Shown: positions 43,245-51,591 of the stretch, in pieces
Layout of the letters: every line of letters starts with the position of its first letter
How positions within the stretch are numbered: the stretch's first letter is position 1
Assembly: GCF_018403265.1 (NCBI RefSeq)
Contig: NZ_BOSI01000001.1
Span: forward strand, 558,001 to 622,000
Reading direction: 5' to 3'
DNA length: 64,000 bases
Source of the DNA: Paenibacillus sp. J31TS4
Lineage (GTDB): Bacteria > Bacillota > Bacilli > Paenibacillales > NBRC-103111
Made by a program: the position numbers and the translations under genes
Notes under the pieces: generated by a model
What the model saw: only the letters and a program-made list of their open reading frames with translations
Told to the model about the DNA's origin: nothing
Database searches by the model: none

Positions 43245-46238
43245 GTGAAGAATTTCGTGAATTTCTCATTTCGCAGCAGTCTATCTCTTGCCATGTCCGT
43301 CATGATGGCCGCGTCTCTCGTGGGGGCCGGCGGCCTGTCCGCCTCCGCAAGTGCGCAGGACGGCGCAGGCGGGACATCTTCTCCGGGAACCATGGGGACC
43401 AAGCCGCCTATCGTTCTTGCCGATTTCGAGAACGGCATTCAGGGCTGGTCCAAGGACGGCGCACGCTACACCAGTGTCAGCATCTCGGCCGAGACAGATC
43501 CGGACATCGTCCGCTTCGGCAGCAAGTCGCTCAAGCTCGAATACGACTTCACCGGCCAGCTGGGTACGTCCGGCGCCTACGCGCTGCCGGACGAGGATAT
43601 CGTCATTGACGGCTATCCGGAGAAGATCGGGATGTGGTTTTACGGCGCGAACGACGACCACTGGATCCGTGCCCAGCTGAAGGACGGGGAGGACAAGGCG
43701 TTCCCGATCGACTTCACGAGCGAAGACCCCGGCGTCGACTGGACCGGGTGGAAATACATAGAGGCGGCCGTGCCCAAGGGCAAGCCGCTTCCGCTGAAGC
43801 TGGACCTTGCCGTCCGGGTGATGGAGCCCAAGGACAGCAAGAAGAACAAGGCCGTCGTCTACGTGGACAATATCCGGGCCGTCTATGGACCGACCGACGA
43901 CGATCTCGTCAACCCGACCATCGACGGGGTCTTCCCGGCAGACGGTTCGACGACAAAAGCATATCTGACGCCGATCCGGGCCGCCGTCAAGGACGACGAG
44001 AACGGCTCGGGAATCGATCCGGCCAGCGTCCGAATGAAGCTGGACGGAGAGCTCGTTACTCCGTCCCTCGATGGCGGAACGGTAACGTATACACCGGGCA
44101 AGCCGCTCGCCGGCGGTTATCACGAGGTCCAACTGCGGGTCAAGGACAAATTCGGCAATCCGGCCGACAAGACTTGGACGTTTTTCGTCGAGGGACAACC
44201 GGGGTTCGTCATCGGCGGGGCTGTCAAGGCTAATGCCGGCAGCACCTTCCAGGTCGACCTTAGCGTTAGCCAGTCGTCCGCGCTGCAGGGTGCCCAGCTC
44301 CGGCTCCTGTACGATCCCAATAAGCTGAAGGTCGTCGATGCCGAGCCCAAAGTCGACGGCATCCAGGCGGCTGCGGTGCACGCGCGTCTCGGCAAAGCGG
44401 AGCTCGTCGCCAATCAGGCCGACAACAACGCAGGCAGTCTGACCTTCGGCATCCAGGATCTGCCCAAGGCCGCCTCCCTGCCCAAGGACGGCAAGCTGGC
44501 CACCGTCACGTTCGAGGTGAACAGCAGCGCAACCGGCACGACGGACATCCGGCTCGTGGACGGCCTGCTCCAGACAAGAGACGGCTCCTCAATGCCGGCC
44601 TTCCATCTTCCGCAACGGATCGAGCTGGGGCATGAGCTGGCGCTGGCGATCGACGGGGTTTACCAAGAGGCGGAGACGACCTTTAAGGTCACCGATGCCA
44701 AAGGCAAGCCGGTCAAGGACACCGAGATCTCGCTGCTCGCTTCGCCCGAGGTGTCTCACAGTGCCACCGTATCGGATGGAGGAGCCCCGATCCGCAAAGC
44801 GGCAGACGCCTCCTCCGAGGTGCTGGAGGAAGCGGCGGCAGGAAGCGTCTACCTCGCCACACGCGAAAGCAACGGCTTCACCGAGGTGTACACGCGAACG
44901 GGCGTCAAAGGCTGGATCGCCAGCGGGCAGCTGACGCTAAAGCCGTGGCAGCGGACGCTCGGCTACACCGACAAAAACGGCGAACTCCGCTCCGGCTTGC
45001 TGACCCTTGCGCCGCTCCGCTATACGATCCAGGCGAAGAGCAAGTCGGCATATAGTGCGCCGATGCCCGTCCAGATCGTCAGCGTCAAGGGAAGCCACAC
45101 GCCGGAACAGGTTGTGCTGACCTGGTCGGATAATCCCAAAACGACACAGAGCATTACCTGGCGGACGATGCCGCAGGTGAAGGATACGGTCGTCCAGTAT
45201 GCCAAGGCAGACGGGTTTGCCGGCTTTAACTCCGCACCGGCCGTGACCGTAAAGGGCGCCAGCTCCACCATGCTCCATACGGAAGGCGCCATGCAGATTC
45301 ATACCGCCCTGCTCACCGGTCTTGCGCCGGGTACCGAGTACGTCTACCGGGTCGGCGACGGGAGTGGAGAGGCCTGGAGCAAGGAGCATACGTTCCGCAC
45401 GGAGGCGGACACAGCCCAGCCGTTCTCCTTCCTCTTCGTCTCCGATTCCCAATCCGACAAGAAGGAAGGGTTCGACATTCACCGGGACGTCGTCTCCAAA
45501 GGACTCGAACGGTTCCCCGACGCTCGCTTCCTCCTGCATACCGGCGATTTTGTAGAGGATGGGGCCAAGCTGATACAATGGGAGCAGTATATGGCCTCCA
45601 TGCAGAACATCGGCTCCAAGCTGCCCATCGTTGGTACGCTCGGCAACCATGATGTGTATGGAGACGGCGAGGACGTCTTCCGCCAGCTGTTCCAGTTCCC
45701 GGAGAACGGTCCCGAAGGCGAGAAGGAATGGGTATATTCCTTTGACTATGGGGACGCCCACTTCGCTGTCCTGAATTCCGAAGCCGGCACAGACAGCATG
45801 GCGAAGCAGGCGGCATGGCTGAAGGAGGACATGGCGAAGACTGGTGAGAAATGGAAGATTGTTCTCTTTCACCGGGCTCCCTATTTCAGCAACAATATGA
45901 GGGGTCCCGATTCCACCCTCACCCTGTTCGCGCCGGTCGTCGAAGAGCTAGGCGTCGATCTCGTCCTGGTCGGGCACGATCACGCATATGCACGGACGTA
46001 TCCGATGAAGGACGGCAAGCCGGTCACGAGTGGCGAGTCCGGAACGCTCTATTTGATCGGCGGCTCGTCCGGGCCCAAATTCTACCCGGAGACCAAATAC
46101 CCGTATCTTGATGTCCTGTATGGCGAGGACATCCAAGTCTATACCGGCATACAGGTAGACGAGAGCGGGATCCGGATCGAGGCGTGGAACCGCAACGGCC
46201 AGCTGGTCGACCGTCACACGATGACCAAAGCGAAGTAA
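43245..46238 (+). CDS. Secreted multidomain metallophosphoesterase with cohesin-like and SH3 domains
   Basis: 997 aa. Signal peptide (about 1-37); CBM-like sandwich opening LADFENGIQGWSKD (about 55-205); Ig-like segment (about 210-320); cohesin-type domain (about 325-465: STFQVDLSVSQSS, LRLLYDPNKLKVV, KLATVTFEV); bacterial SH3 (about 520-570: IRKAADASSEVL, GWIAS); purple-acid-phosphatase-type FN3 (about 620-720: LTWSDNPKTTQSITWRT); and a calcineurin-like core with FVSDSQSD, HTGDFVEDG, LGNHD, LFHRAPY and GHDHAYAR. The GTG at 43245 is used; a GTG 12 nt downstream with AAAGGAG is an alternative. Probably a wall-associated phosphatase or phosphodiesterase. No dockerin partner is seen in the window. 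Confidence 0.9.
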   Translation: MKNFVNFSFRSSLSLAMSVMMAASLVGAGGLSASASAQDGAGGTSSPGTMGTKPPIVLADFENGIQGWSKDGARYTSVSISAETDPDIVRFGSKSLKLEYDFTGQLGTSGAYALPDEDIVIDGYPEKIGMWFYGANDDHWIRAQLKDGEDKAFPIDFTSEDPGVDWTGWKYIEAAVPKGKPLPLKLDLAVRVMEPKDSKKNKAVVYVDNIRAVYGPTDDDLVNPTIDGVFPADGSTTKAYLTPIRAAVKDDENGSGIDPASVRMKLDGELVTPSLDGGTVTYTPGKPLAGGYHEVQLRVKDKFGNPADKTWTFFVEGQPGFVIGGAVKANAGSTFQVDLSVSQSSALQGAQLRLLYDPNKLKVVDAEPKVDGIQAAAVHARLGKAELVANQADNNAGSLTFGIQDLPKAASLPKDGKLATVTFEVNSSATGTTDIRLVDGLLQTRDGSSMPAFHLPQRIELGHELALAIDGVYQEAETTFKVTDAKGKPVKDTEISLLASPEVSHSATVSDGGAPIRKAADASSEVLEEAAAGSVYLATRESNGFTEVYTRTGVKGWIASGQLTLKPWQRTLGYTDKNGELRSGLLTLAPLRYTIQAKSKSAYSAPMPVQIVSVKGSHTPEQVVLTWSDNPKTTQSITWRTMPQVKDTVVQYAKADGFAGFNSAPAVTVKGASSTMLHTEGAMQIHTALLTGLAPGTEYVYRVGDGSGEAWSKEHTFRTEADTAQPFSFLFVSDSQSDKKEGFDIHRDVVSKGLERFPDARFLLHTGDFVEDGAKLIQWEQYMASMQNIGSKLPIVGTLGNHDVYGDGEDVFRQLFQFPENGPEGEKEWVYSFDYGDAHFAVLNSEAGTDSMAKQAAWLKEDMAKTGEKWKIVLFHRAPYFSNNMRGPDSTLTLFAPVVEELGVDLVLVGHDHAYARTYPMKDGKPVTSGESGTLYLIGGSSGPKFYPETKYPYLDVLYGEDIQVYTGIQVDESGIRIEAWNRNGQLVDRHTMTKAK

Positions 46239-46321
46239 GGCGGCGGTACGAAGCAGGAGTAACTTGATGCATGTAGTGGCAAGATTCAGCTAGTGGCACG
46301 CTGCAGCTCGCGGCGCATAGC

Positions 46322-46374
46322 AAAGAAGCTCCCTTGTCGTCAGCCAGTCGGCTGTCCGAATAGGGAGCTTCTTT
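46322..46374. terminator. Terminator hairpin after the metallophosphoesterase
   Basis: AAAGAAGCTCCCT and AGGGAGCTTCTTT form a 13-bp stem, with a nested CAGCC/GGCTG stem inside. CCTTTT follows on the plus strand. It could serve both convergent genes. Confidence 0.75.
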
Positions 46375-46429
46375 CCTTTTGCCTGTACCCGTTCCTGTCG
46401 GTACAGCGTCTGTACGCAAGCTGCTTCGA

Positions 46430-46927
46430 TTACCGGCTCCGCCGGAACATGGCGCGGAGAAGCCGGTAGGCGCCATAAAGGATGATCACCCAGAGCAGGA
46501 TGCCCAGCAGCGAACCGCCGAGCCCGCCGGCTCCATACCCGTAGCCGAACGGATGGAGAAGGCTGCCAAGCAGGCTGCCGGCGAACAGGCCGCCGAAGAA
46601 TCCACCTCCCAGTCCAGGCCGCACGCCGCCAGCCGGGGCACCGGTGGTCGTCCCCGGCGACGTCCGCGTATCCCCGGTCCGGCCGGTTCGATTGGCCGGG
46701 GTTCCGTCGGTGACGCGGTTTGTCCCCCCGCCTCGGTATCCGCCGACCGGTGACCGGTAGCTCCCTCTTCCGGCGCGGTAGGCTTCGGTCTCAGCCTCCT
46801 GCTCGGTAATTTCCGTCTGCGGGATAGTCTGCGGGACCGTCTGAAGCGGCTCTGCCGCCAGTACACTGCCCCCGCCTCCCGTCAGCAGATAGAGTCCGAG
46901 CACAGCCGCCGCCCATCGCTTGTTCAT
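46430..46927 (-). CDS. Small exported Gly-rich membrane protein of unknown function
   Basis: 165 aa. An N-terminal signal peptide ends at VLAAEP, then a low-complexity linker rich in Gly, Thr, Arg and Pro, and a C-terminal Gly-rich amphipathic stretch leading to one membrane helix (LLGILLWVIILYGAYRLL) and a basic tail. AAGGAG precedes the ATG. The shape recalls the N-terminal part of Tim44-like and YtpI-like proteins, but I recognise no family. Confidence 0.65.
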   Translation of the reverse strand: MNKRWAAAVLGLYLLTGGGGSVLAAEPLQTVPQTIPQTEITEQEAETEAYRAGRGSYRSPVGGYRGGGTNRVTDGTPANRTGRTGDTRTSPGTTTGAPAGGVRPGLGGGFFGGLFAGSLLGSLLHPFGYGYGAGGLGGSLLGILLWVIILYGAYRLLRAMFRRSR

Positions 46928-47061
46928 CTTTCACCTGCTCCTTCCGGCGCCACGAGGTCGCCTTCCTTTTCCTCTAGTGTCTGCAGAGGCATAGGTCGTT
47001 ATTCGGCTCCTTCCGCTCCCTTGCCCTGCACGGCGCCTGCTTGTCAAAGGCAGCAAAAAAA

Positions 47062-47098
47062 GAACGGACCTCGGTTCTAACGAACCGGATCCGTTCTC
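47062..47098 (-). terminator. Terminator of the SIS/DeoR/ROK operon
   Basis: AGAACGGA and TCCGTTCT flank an inner CGGTTC/GAACCG stem. The minus strand runs into TTTTTTTGC, 20 nt after the ROK kinase stop. Confidence 0.9.
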
Positions 47099-47120
47099 AA
47101 GTATGTTGGAGAAGATAAGC

Positions 47121-48086
47121 TTAAGAGTCCAGGCCAGCCCTGCGGGAGGCGTTGACGGCGCTGCCGATGACACCGGCGTCGTCCAGCAGCTCTGCGGTTT
47201 TGATCGTAACGTTGTCCCAATACATCGGCAGCAAGAGACGCTGCAGCTCCTCGCGCATCGGAGCGAACAGCCGCTCGCCGGCGTTGGCTGCTCCCCCTCC
47301 GATCACGATCACATTCGGATTCAGCAGGGTAACCGCGTACGACAACGCTTTGCCCAGCTGCTTGCCGGCGTGGTGCATGATCGCGATGGCCGCCGCGTCG
47401 CCTTGGTCGTAGGCTTGCGACAGATGCGCCGCCGTCAGCTGCGACGGGTCGTCCGTCAGCTCCCTAAGGAGCGTCGGCTCGCCGCTCTCCGCCTTGCGCC
47501 GGGCCGCCTTGGCAAGGCCGGTCGCCGATGCGACCGTCTCGAGGCATCCCGTCATACCGCAGCCGCACTGGCCGGTTTCGCCGTCAAGGATGATATGGCC
47601 GAATTCCCCAGCCATATGCGTGCCGCCGTAATACAATTGCCCTTTCTCGATTAGAGCGGCGGCGACTCCCGTGCCGAGCGTCAGGCCGAACACGACCGGA
47701 TAGTCTTGGCCGGCTCCCCTCGCAGCTTCGCCGAGGATATACATCCGGACATCATTGTCGATGAATACTGGTACCCCCAGCATGGCGCTCAGCTGCTCGC
47801 TGACCGGCAGTTGGTGCCAGTTCAAATTGCCTGCGAATTGACATACGCCCTTGATCGGGTCGATCAGCCCGGGGATTCCCGCCCCTACCGCCTTTACGGC
47901 GCCCTTAGGCAGTCCCTCGAGTTCTTCCAGCTCGCGAACCATGCCCGCTATCGTAGCCAGCACGTGGTCGCTTCCCTTGGCAGCCTCCGTCGGCTTCTTG
48001 AGCGTGCGCAGCAGCCGGTATTGATCGTCCAGCAGACCGCATACGATGTTCGTTCCTCCCAGATCGACACCTGCCAAATACGTCAT
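47121..48086 (-). CDS. ROK-family sugar kinase
   Basis: A 321-aa ROK protein without an N-terminal DNA-binding domain, so a kinase. It has phosphate loop GVDLGGTNIVCGL, catalytic Asp in FIDNDVRMYILGE, the zinc motif HIILDGETGQCGCGMTGC (Cys-rich, HxnCxCGxxGC type) and GTGVAAALI. It may phosphorylate glucose, N-acetylglucosamine or N-acetylmannosamine. Operon partners (a SIS isomerase/deaminase homologue and a DeoR regulator) and shared TGATCGT repeats with nagBA favour an amino sugar. The start overlaps the DeoR stop by 4 nt. Confidence 0.9.
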   Translation of the reverse strand: MTYLAGVDLGGTNIVCGLLDDQYRLLRTLKKPTEAAKGSDHVLATIAGMVRELEELEGLPKGAVKAVGAGIPGLIDPIKGVCQFAGNLNWHQLPVSEQLSAMLGVPVFIDNDVRMYILGEAARGAGQDYPVVFGLTLGTGVAAALIEKGQLYYGGTHMAGEFGHIILDGETGQCGCGMTGCLETVASATGLAKAARRKAESGEPTLLRELTDDPSQLTAAHLSQAYDQGDAAAIAIMHHAGKQLGKALSYAVTLLNPNVIVIGGGAANAGERLFAPMREELQRLLLPMYWDNVTIKTAELLDDAGVIGSAVNASRRAGLDS

Positions 48087-48895
48087 GAACGTTCCCTCTC
48101 TTTTTCTTCGGATTGGGTCAAGTAAATCTGGACATGCAGCCGGTCCAATTCTTCACGAATCGCGTCGTCCGTCAGTTCGTCCGTGATGCAGGCATGCAGG
48201 GAGGACAGCGGTGCTATGGAGAATAAGGAACCTTTGCCTAGCTTGGAATGGTCGAAAACCGCGTAGGTATGCTCGGACCGCTTGATCAGCACCTTGGCGA
48301 TCTGGGCTTCCGATTCGGAGAACGTGGACAGCCCCAGACTCGCCGTAATGCCGTCAATGCCGATGAACATCTTGCCGATGTTGAGATGCTCGACCATCCG
48401 TTCCGCCAGCGGTCCGCACAGCTCGAAGCTTTTGTTGCGCATCATGCCGCCCGTCACCAGCACCTGGATGTCGTCGTTGTCGGCCAGCTCCATCGCGATG
48501 TTGACCGCATTGGTCACGACGGTGATGCCGCGGCGCGCCTTCAGCTGCTTGGCGATCAGGTACGTCGTCGTCCCGCCCGACAGGCCGATGATGTCGCCCT
48601 CCGTAATGAGAGAGGCGGCTTTGGCGGCGATCGCTTCCTTCTCGATCCAGGAGACGTTCTTCCGCTCGGAGAACGAGGTTTCCCGCGCCGAGCTGTAGCC
48701 GTCGAACAGGGCGCCGCCGATCGTCCGGACGATCGGCTCCGTCTGCTCGAGCAGATCCAGATCGCGCCGTGCGGTCGCCTCCGAGCATTGGAAGCGGGCG
48801 ACGATCTCCTGCACGGAGATCCGCCCGTTCTGCTTGAGCACGTTCAGAATGCCGGCGCGGCGCTGTTTTCCTTTTGTCGGGTTAGGCTCTGTCAT
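48083..48895 (-). CDS. DeoR/GlpR-family transcriptional regulator
   Basis: A 270-aa DeoR-family repressor. The HTH is in residues about 10-35 (VQEIVARFQCSEATARRDL), then the DeoR-like sugar-phosphate sensor domain (IGLSGGTTTYLIAKQL, VTNAVNIAMEL, VLVTGGMMRN, FIGIDGI). Such proteins sense phosphorylated sugars. It is between the SIS and ROK genes in one transcript and probably controls that operon through the TGATCGTTT tandem at 50147-50164, perhaps also nagBA. Confidence 0.9.
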   Translation of the reverse strand: MTEPNPTKGKQRRAGILNVLKQNGRISVQEIVARFQCSEATARRDLDLLEQTEPIVRTIGGALFDGYSSARETSFSERKNVSWIEKEAIAAKAASLITEGDIIGLSGGTTTYLIAKQLKARRGITVVTNAVNIAMELADNDDIQVLVTGGMMRNKSFELCGPLAERMVEHLNIGKMFIGIDGITASLGLSTFSESEAQIAKVLIKRSEHTYAVFDHSKLGKGSLFSIAPLSSLHACITDELTDDAIREELDRLHVQIYLTQSEEKERERS

Positions 48896-48983
48896 GATCT
48901 ATGCACTCTCCGCTTTCGGTATGTTCTGGCTGGGACGGACGGCCCGTCCGAGCGCCGGGGAATCCCGGCAGGCTCCGCTTAGG

Positions 48984-50033
48984 CTACAGGATGACGACCT
49001 GGGTCAAGTTGCGCGGATGGTCGGGATCGACGTTGCGTCCAAGCGCGGTATAGTAGCCGAGGTACTGTAAGAACGGCAGATAGAGCGCGCTTCTCGCTTC
49101 GTCGGACAGCGAGGCGCCTCCGATTTCGAACACAGTGTCTGCGAACGCCGTATCGTCTCCTTGACGGGCGGTAATCAGCACGACATGCGCGCCGTACGCC
49201 TTCATCTCCTCAGCTACCTTGAGCTCGTAGCTGCGGGCCTGCTCCGATACCAGCACGCAAACGAGCGTACCCGGGTCGACCACCGACTTCGGGCCGTGGC
49301 GGAATTCGAGCGTTCCGAAGCTTTCCGTCCATACATAAGACATTTCCTTGATCTTGAGGCATGCTTCCTGGGCCAGCCCATAGTAAGCACCCATTCCCAA
49401 ATAAATATATTTGTTAAATGCCGTTTGTGCAAGCTTTGACGCGGCCGAATCGGCATTCTTCACTACCTCGGCGTCCAGCTGGGCCACCTCACGGAGCGCC
49501 TCCAGTTCTTGCTGCTTGCCTGCGGCAAGAGCGATAGCCGCCTGCATCATATAGGTCATGCTGCTGAACGATTTGGTCATGACCGTGCTCTTCTCCTTGC
49601 CGAGCTCCGACACGAGACAGTCAGTCATCTGTCCCATCTTGCTGTCCGCATAGCATGTAATGCCGCAGGTCGTCCAGTTCGGCAGCTCCTTCACCGAGTC
49701 GAGCGCGAGAATCACCTCGGTCGATTCGCCCGACCGCGAGACGCCGACGAGCAGATAGCTGCGTCCGGCAGCCGCTGCTTGATCACGGAACAGGAAGATC
49801 TCCGAGGACGGCCAGGCGGATGCGTCCCGTCCGACCCATTTGCGGTACGTGGACGCCATCGTTTGCGCTTGATAATAGGAAGAGCCCGAACCGATGAAGA
49901 CGACTTCATCGAACGAGGAGTTGCCGATATAACGGTCGATCCAGTCCTTGCTTTGCTCTGCGCCGGCCAGCGCCGCTTGTAAAGCTTCCGCCTGGGACGA
50001 AATTTCCGGGTAGGTGAGCTTGCCGAATTCCAT
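48984..50033 (-). CDS. SIS-domain sugar isomerase/deaminase (AgaS/GlmS isomerase-like)
   Basis: A 349-aa protein with two SIS domains: the first with VFIGSGSSYYQAQ and GVSRSGEST (phosphosugar binding), the second with KIKEMSYVWTESF, the GlmS-like active-site block, and FRHGPKSVV. It matches the isomerase half of GlmS and AgaS/FrlB deglycase-type enzymes. Start at ATG 50033 with AAGGAG 10 nt upstream; the frame extends 45 nt further without a site. It probably removes or moves the amino group of a phosphorylated amino sugar. Confidence 0.88.
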   Translation of the reverse strand: MEFGKLTYPEISSQAEALQAALAGAEQSKDWIDRYIGNSSFDEVVFIGSGSSYYQAQTMASTYRKWVGRDASAWPSSEIFLFRDQAAAAGRSYLLVGVSRSGESTEVILALDSVKELPNWTTCGITCYADSKMGQMTDCLVSELGKEKSTVMTKSFSSMTYMMQAAIALAAGKQQELEALREVAQLDAEVVKNADSAASKLAQTAFNKYIYLGMGAYYGLAQEACLKIKEMSYVWTESFGTLEFRHGPKSVVDPGTLVCVLVSEQARSYELKVAEEMKAYGAHVVLITARQGDDTAFADTVFEIGGASLSDEARSALYLPFLQYLGYYTALGRNVDPDHPRNLTQVVIL

Positions 50034-50098
50034 AGACCATCGCTCCTTATCGATAAAAAAAATGAGTGCCGAAATCAAAAGAATGATTCGACACTGTC

Positions 50099-50127
50099 AT
50101 TATACGTCTTTATCGTGAATGCTTCAA
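50099..50127 (-). promoter_or_regulatory. Promoter of the SIS/DeoR/ROK operon
   Basis: On the minus strand TTGAAG and TATAAT are separated by 17 nt, about 65 nt upstream of ATG 50033. Confidence 0.7.
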
Positions 50128-50146
50128 TCAAAACTTGTTTCGTATC

Positions 50147-50164
50147 TGATCGTTTTGATCGTTT
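50147..50164. repeat. Tandem TGATCGTTT repeats, candidate operator
   Basis: TGATCGTTT is repeated twice without a gap, about 20-40 nt upstream of the SIS operon -35. DeoR-family proteins often bind short direct repeats, and the TGATCGT core recurs before nagBA. Confidence 0.6.
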
Positions 50165-50168
50165 CTGT

Positions 50169-51527
50169 TCATTGTTCGTTCTCTTCCTGGTCGTCAATGA
50201 AGAGCAGACGGTACACCTGCTTGGGTCTTCCTTTGGATTGGCTGCGCTGCTCGCCGACGATGCTAACGAGCCCCGTGTCCATCCACTGCAGCAAAAACCG
50301 GTGTACGCTTCGGATGGTCACGCCGAGAATGGCCGCCAGCTCCTGGGCGGTGTAATCCGTCCTGCCCTTGCGGGCGACTTGGGCGGCCAGCTTGCTCAAA
50401 TACGCGAGCGACATGCCCGTATTCTCGGCCTTCTTGATCAATTGGGAATCGATCAGCGACAGGTTGACCTCCAGCGGCTGGGACATCTCCAGCGGCCCGA
50501 TGACGCTGCGGTCCTCGCGCACGATGAAGCTGATGTTGCCGCCCGCCTCCTTGGCTTGCCTGAGAGCCATCCGGGCGTGTGTTCCCGCCTCCCCGGCCGA
50601 CCGGCCGAAGCCGATTCCCATGCTAAGGGTGAGGCCGAACGACTTTTCGGCGTCTCGCGCCAGCGGTATGTATTTGTAGCCGCCGGTTTCCCGCTCGAAG
50701 ATCCCGCGGGTCGTCATGAACATATATTCATCCCCGCCGAGGTGGGTCAGATGCCCGTCCAGCGTCTCGACATAACCGAGCAGCATCCGGTGGATGTCCA
50801 GCTTGAGCTTCTGCACTTCGTGTTCAGTCTCGGTCCGCTCGAACAAGCGCCCGGAGTCGTCCAGCGTCATGAAGCCGAGAACGATCTGGGCTTCCTTGCT
50901 GCGCCGCGTCTCGGTGGATAGAAGCGCCCGCTCCAGCGTAATGATGATGTCCTGCTCGGTCGGTACCACCCACTCATTCGGAATGTTCTGCCTCGTCAGC
51001 TCCTCGGCCACCGATTTGACGCAGGTTAGGGCGCAGTGATCGTCGCCGTACCGCCCGTAAGCATCCCGGTGATATCGGATGAGAGCTTCCTTCCCGTACG
51101 GGTCGGGCCCATTGTAGCACTCGATCATAAGACCGCTCTCCCCGAGTTCACCGAGCGTGCTCTCCAGACTCTGCTCCGAGAGCGTGTCGACGGTTAGCCG
51201 GGTGACCGGCTTCTCCTGCCGCAGCCGGAAGAGAGCCCGGTACAGCCCGGTCCCCGTCATTGGCAGATGGAGGACTGGAATGGTGAACTTGATTCGCTCC
51301 TTGGCCTGCCGGTAAGGAAGGGGGCCGCCGAACAGCATGACCTCCACCTCGTTCATCAGCTCTTTGGCCAGGACGGGAACCTCCGATTCCTGCCGGTATA
51401 CCGAGAAGACCGGGTCGAACGAGGGAAAGCCCTTGAGCACCTTCCCTACTTTCTTCACCAGCACATCCGAGCCGATCACCCCGATCCGGATGCCGTCATG
51501 GGTTCCCTTTTTGCCTAATCCCGTCAT
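50169..51527 (-). CDS. Putative regulator: periplasmic-like sensor, degenerate GGDEF-like domain, C-terminal winged helix
   Basis: 452 aa with three parts. Residues about 10-170 form an alpha/beta sensor-like region (RIGVIGSDVLVKKV, VEVMLFGGPLPY, VLHLPMTGTGLYR). Residues about 195-350 resemble a nucleotide-cyclase/GGDEF fold: LGFMTLDDSGRLFER, then HLGGDEYMFMTTRG in place of GGDEF, then LTLSMGIGFGRSAGEAGTHARMAL. Residues about 385-445 form a winged helix (YTAQELAAILGVTIRSVHRFLL). No Cys or other catalytic signature I know. Follows the sdaAB-sdaAA-M20 genes by 64 nt and probably controls them. Related proteins occur in Firmicutes, but I do not recognise a named family. Confidence 0.7.
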   Translation of the reverse strand: MTGLGKKGTHDGIRIGVIGSDVLVKKVGKVLKGFPSFDPVFSVYRQESEVPVLAKELMNEVEVMLFGGPLPYRQAKERIKFTIPVLHLPMTGTGLYRALFRLRQEKPVTRLTVDTLSEQSLESTLGELGESGLMIECYNGPDPYGKEALIRYHRDAYGRYGDDHCALTCVKSVAEELTRQNIPNEWVVPTEQDIIITLERALLSTETRRSKEAQIVLGFMTLDDSGRLFERTETEHEVQKLKLDIHRMLLGYVETLDGHLTHLGGDEYMFMTTRGIFERETGGYKYIPLARDAEKSFGLTLSMGIGFGRSAGEAGTHARMALRQAKEAGGNISFIVREDRSVIGPLEMSQPLEVNLSLIDSQLIKKAENTGMSLAYLSKLAAQVARKGRTDYTAQELAAILGVTIRSVHRFLLQWMDTGLVSIVGEQRSQSKGRPKQVYRLLFIDDQEENEQ

Positions 51528-51591
51528 TTGCTACGCCTCCAAGTTGAGTTGAACGGATGTCTCGTCCCTTCACCGGGTCACCACCGCCCGT

